A program made the translations under genes and the position numbers. Below are positions 5,511 to 6,480 of a stretch of 6,480 nucleotides of DNA, piece by piece. Numbering within the stretch: the stretch's first letter is position 1; every line of letters starts with the position of its first letter. Below the pieces are notes generated by a model. That model had not been told where the DNA came from. It did no database searches and saw only the letters and a program-made list of their open reading frames with translations. Origin of the DNA: Anaerolineae bacterium (GTDB lineage: Bacteria > Chloroflexota > Anaerolineae > Aggregatilineales > Aggregatilineaceae); assembly GCA_016929355.1 (NCBI GenBank), contig JAFGJA010000630.1, forward strand, positions 1 through 6,480, given 5' to 3'.

Positions 5511-6068
5511 ATGCCTGCTAATGTTTCTTTATACGTTCAAAAATTCGAATTCCACCGGGAAGTGGGACCAGATGGCAAAATTGTTGAAATTGAAGGCCGC
5601 AACAAGGGGCTAATTGGAACCATTCTCAACGCGCTGGGCATCGCCGAAAAATCGTATCTGATCATCACGAAAACCGATGTCACCTTCCGCTTCACCAACC
5701 TGGGCGGCACACAGCATATCGTCTGCCCCCTGGATTCGATCACCTGCTCGATCTCCGGCGTGACTAAACCACTCAGCCAGTTGATATGGGGATTGGTTGC
5801 CGCTATTGTTGGCTTTTTTATCCTCGTATCGGGCGAGTCGGCCCTCACCGGCTTGTTGATCGGGGCCGTTGGCGTGGGTCTTGTCGTTTCATACCTGATC
5901 ACGCAAAATCTCACATTTCTCTTTTCCACCGGTGATATTGACGGGGCCGCCGGATTAGCTTTTGATGCCAGCACTGCCGGGGGCCAACGGCTGACCATTG
6001 AGTCGCTGCTGGAAATTGTGGAACACGTCAATTACCATATTGTCGATCTCCAGGCCAGACAGAAATAG
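5511..6068 (+). CDS. Membrane protein, paralogue B of the operon pair, function unknown
   Basis: The 185-aa product starts at an ATG 9 nt after GGGAG (5497-5501) and 21 nt after the previous stop, so it is the third operon gene. It aligns along its whole length with the preceding protein: KIVEIE at 23-28 against TILEIE, GTQHIVCPL at 66-74 against GTEHFVAPL, KP at 86-87, FST at 138-140, GLAFDA at 148-153 and VN at 173-174. Membrane segments lie at about 87-107 and 111-131. It lacks the roughly 25-residue N-terminal anchor of its paralogue, so the N-terminal beta-rich half is probably cytoplasmic and directly exposed. Divergence is large, roughly a quarter of residues identical by eye, which points to an old duplication with two distinct roles, perhaps a heteromer. 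Function is unknown. No strong terminator is visible before the IS end at 6136. Confidence 0.88.
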   Translation: MPANVSLYVQKFEFHREVGPDGKIVEIEGRNKGLIGTILNALGIAEKSYLIITKTDVTFRFTNLGGTQHIVCPLDSITCSISGVTKPLSQLIWGLVAAIVGFFILVSGESALTGLLIGAVGVGLVVSYLITQNLTFLFSTGDIDGAAGLAFDASTAGGQRLTIESLLEIVEHVNYHIVDLQARQK

Positions 6069-6135
6069 CCCCACCCAACATAGTACGTCGGGGCAGGTTT
6101 GATTTGCTATGCCAACCGGCCTCACCCCCTAAATG

Positions 6136-6153
6136 CAATACGGTTTAGTTAAG
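6136..6153. repeat. Candidate IS terminal inverted repeat
   Basis: CAATACGGTTTAGTTAAG overlaps the transposase stop codon (6145-6147). From memory, IS4-type elements in actinobacteria and cyanobacteria often end in a similar CAATG-CCGTT-cAGTTAA-type sequence right at the transposase stop. The other copy would lie outside the window, so this stays a candidate. Confidence 0.42.
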
Positions 6154-6480
6154 GGCGGGCGCGAACGATGAAATAACCACGCTTTGATGAAAAGGGTGAG
6201 GACGTGGTGGGCGAAAATGCTCAGGGCGTTTTTTTCTTAACCTTGGACATTTGCGTTTGACAACCTGTGGATTGATACGGTTATCGCGCGGGGGCAAGAC
6301 ACAAGAGGCCATATCATCGAGTAGGCGTTGCCACAAGCGCGGATGGTGCTCAGGATGGATGAGTTGAAAATCAGCGATAGCATCGGTAATCAAGCGCACA
6401 CTATCGATAAAACTCAAGCGGTCAGGGTCAAGCTGAGGGGCGACTGCCGCATGGTGCATGAGCGAACGAATGACAAAATG
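6145..6480 (-). CDS. IS4-family transposase, C-terminal part (partial)
   Basis: The frame is open from the right edge (6480) to the TAA at 6145-6147, giving 111 residues of a C-terminus; the true start is off-window. The internal ATG at 6457-6459 is simply a Met within the protein. Recognisable IS4-family C-terminal features are the leading HFVIRSLMHHAA, then LDPDRLSFIDSVRLI, a helix ending LWQRLLDDMA, and a basic tail with LPPRDNRINPQVVKRK. In this family these follow the last catalytic Glu of the DDE triad, so the catalytic core lies to the right of the window and activity cannot be judged. It is convergent with the DUF4062 operon. The visible part shows no frameshift or internal stop. Confidence 0.82.
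   Translation of the reverse strand, partial: HFVIRSLMHHAAVAPQLDPDRLSFIDSVRLITDAIADFQLIHPEHHPRLWQRLLDDMASCVLPPRDNRINPQVVKRKCPRLRKKRPEHFRPPRPHPFHQSVVISSFAPALN

Larger units (their letters stand above)
6136..6480 (-). mobile_element. End of an IS4-family insertion sequence (continues past the right edge)
   Basis: The transposase C-terminus starts off-window and ends at 6145. The flanking sequence carries a candidate terminal inverted repeat whose outer edge is near 6136. Only this end is present, so neither the second inverted repeat nor the target-site duplication can be checked. The element lies 67 nt beyond the stop of the DUF4062 operon. The exact boundary is inferred. Confidence 0.6.

Noticed and set aside
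5537..6031. Minus-strand 164-aa frame opposite paralogue B
   Set aside because: The plus strand has a convincing membrane protein paralogous to its neighbour with proper operon spacing; this frame is its shadow.
6068..6094. Terminator after the DUF4062 operon (gcccc ... ggggc)
   Set aside because: Only a 5-bp stem with a 17-nt loop and no T-tract directly after; too weak to call.

Overview
The window looks like accessory or poorly conserved chromosome from a member of the Chloroflexota (Anaerolineae-like). This placement is inferred from protein style: a secreted protein with repeated GFG-K/R-xWGN / VRxxLGWA motifs, zinc-ribbon plus proline-rich plus membrane proteins, and a DUF4062 protein. 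I recall these as common in that phylum, but there is no rRNA or marker gene here to prove it. Coding DNA is moderately GC-rich (about 50-63% in 60-base samples), while the intergenic stretch near 2700-2820 is about 35% GC.

Left part (1-2670): a minus-strand gene (123-1253) encodes an N-terminal zinc ribbon, a long acidic and proline-rich linker, and about three membrane segments. Downstream of its stop sits a short 10-nt tandem repeat. It diverges from a plus-strand gene (1431-2597) for a secreted 388-aa protein built as repeat, Ig-like domain, repeat. That gene is followed by a perfect 15-bp hairpin.

Middle (2671-3581): an AT-rich stretch with no convincing gene, then a small secreted beta-rich protein (3105-3515) with its own probable extended -10 promoter and a clear terminator hairpin.

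Right part (3582-6480): a compact three-gene plus-strand operon with gaps of 16 and 21 nt. The first gene (3677-4801) has an N-terminal DUF4062 domain, then coiled coil, a membrane hairpin and a second coiled coil. The usual STAND/NACHT ATPase partner domain is absent. The next two genes (4818-5489 and 5511-6068) encode collinear paralogous membrane proteins of no family I recognise. DUF4062 often occurs in signalling and defence-type multidomain proteins, so a membrane-anchored DUF4062 protein with two paralogous membrane partners is the best candidate here for an undescribed system. That reading is inference. The operon is followed within 70 bases by the end of an IS4-family insertion sequence, whose transposase C-terminus runs off the right edge.
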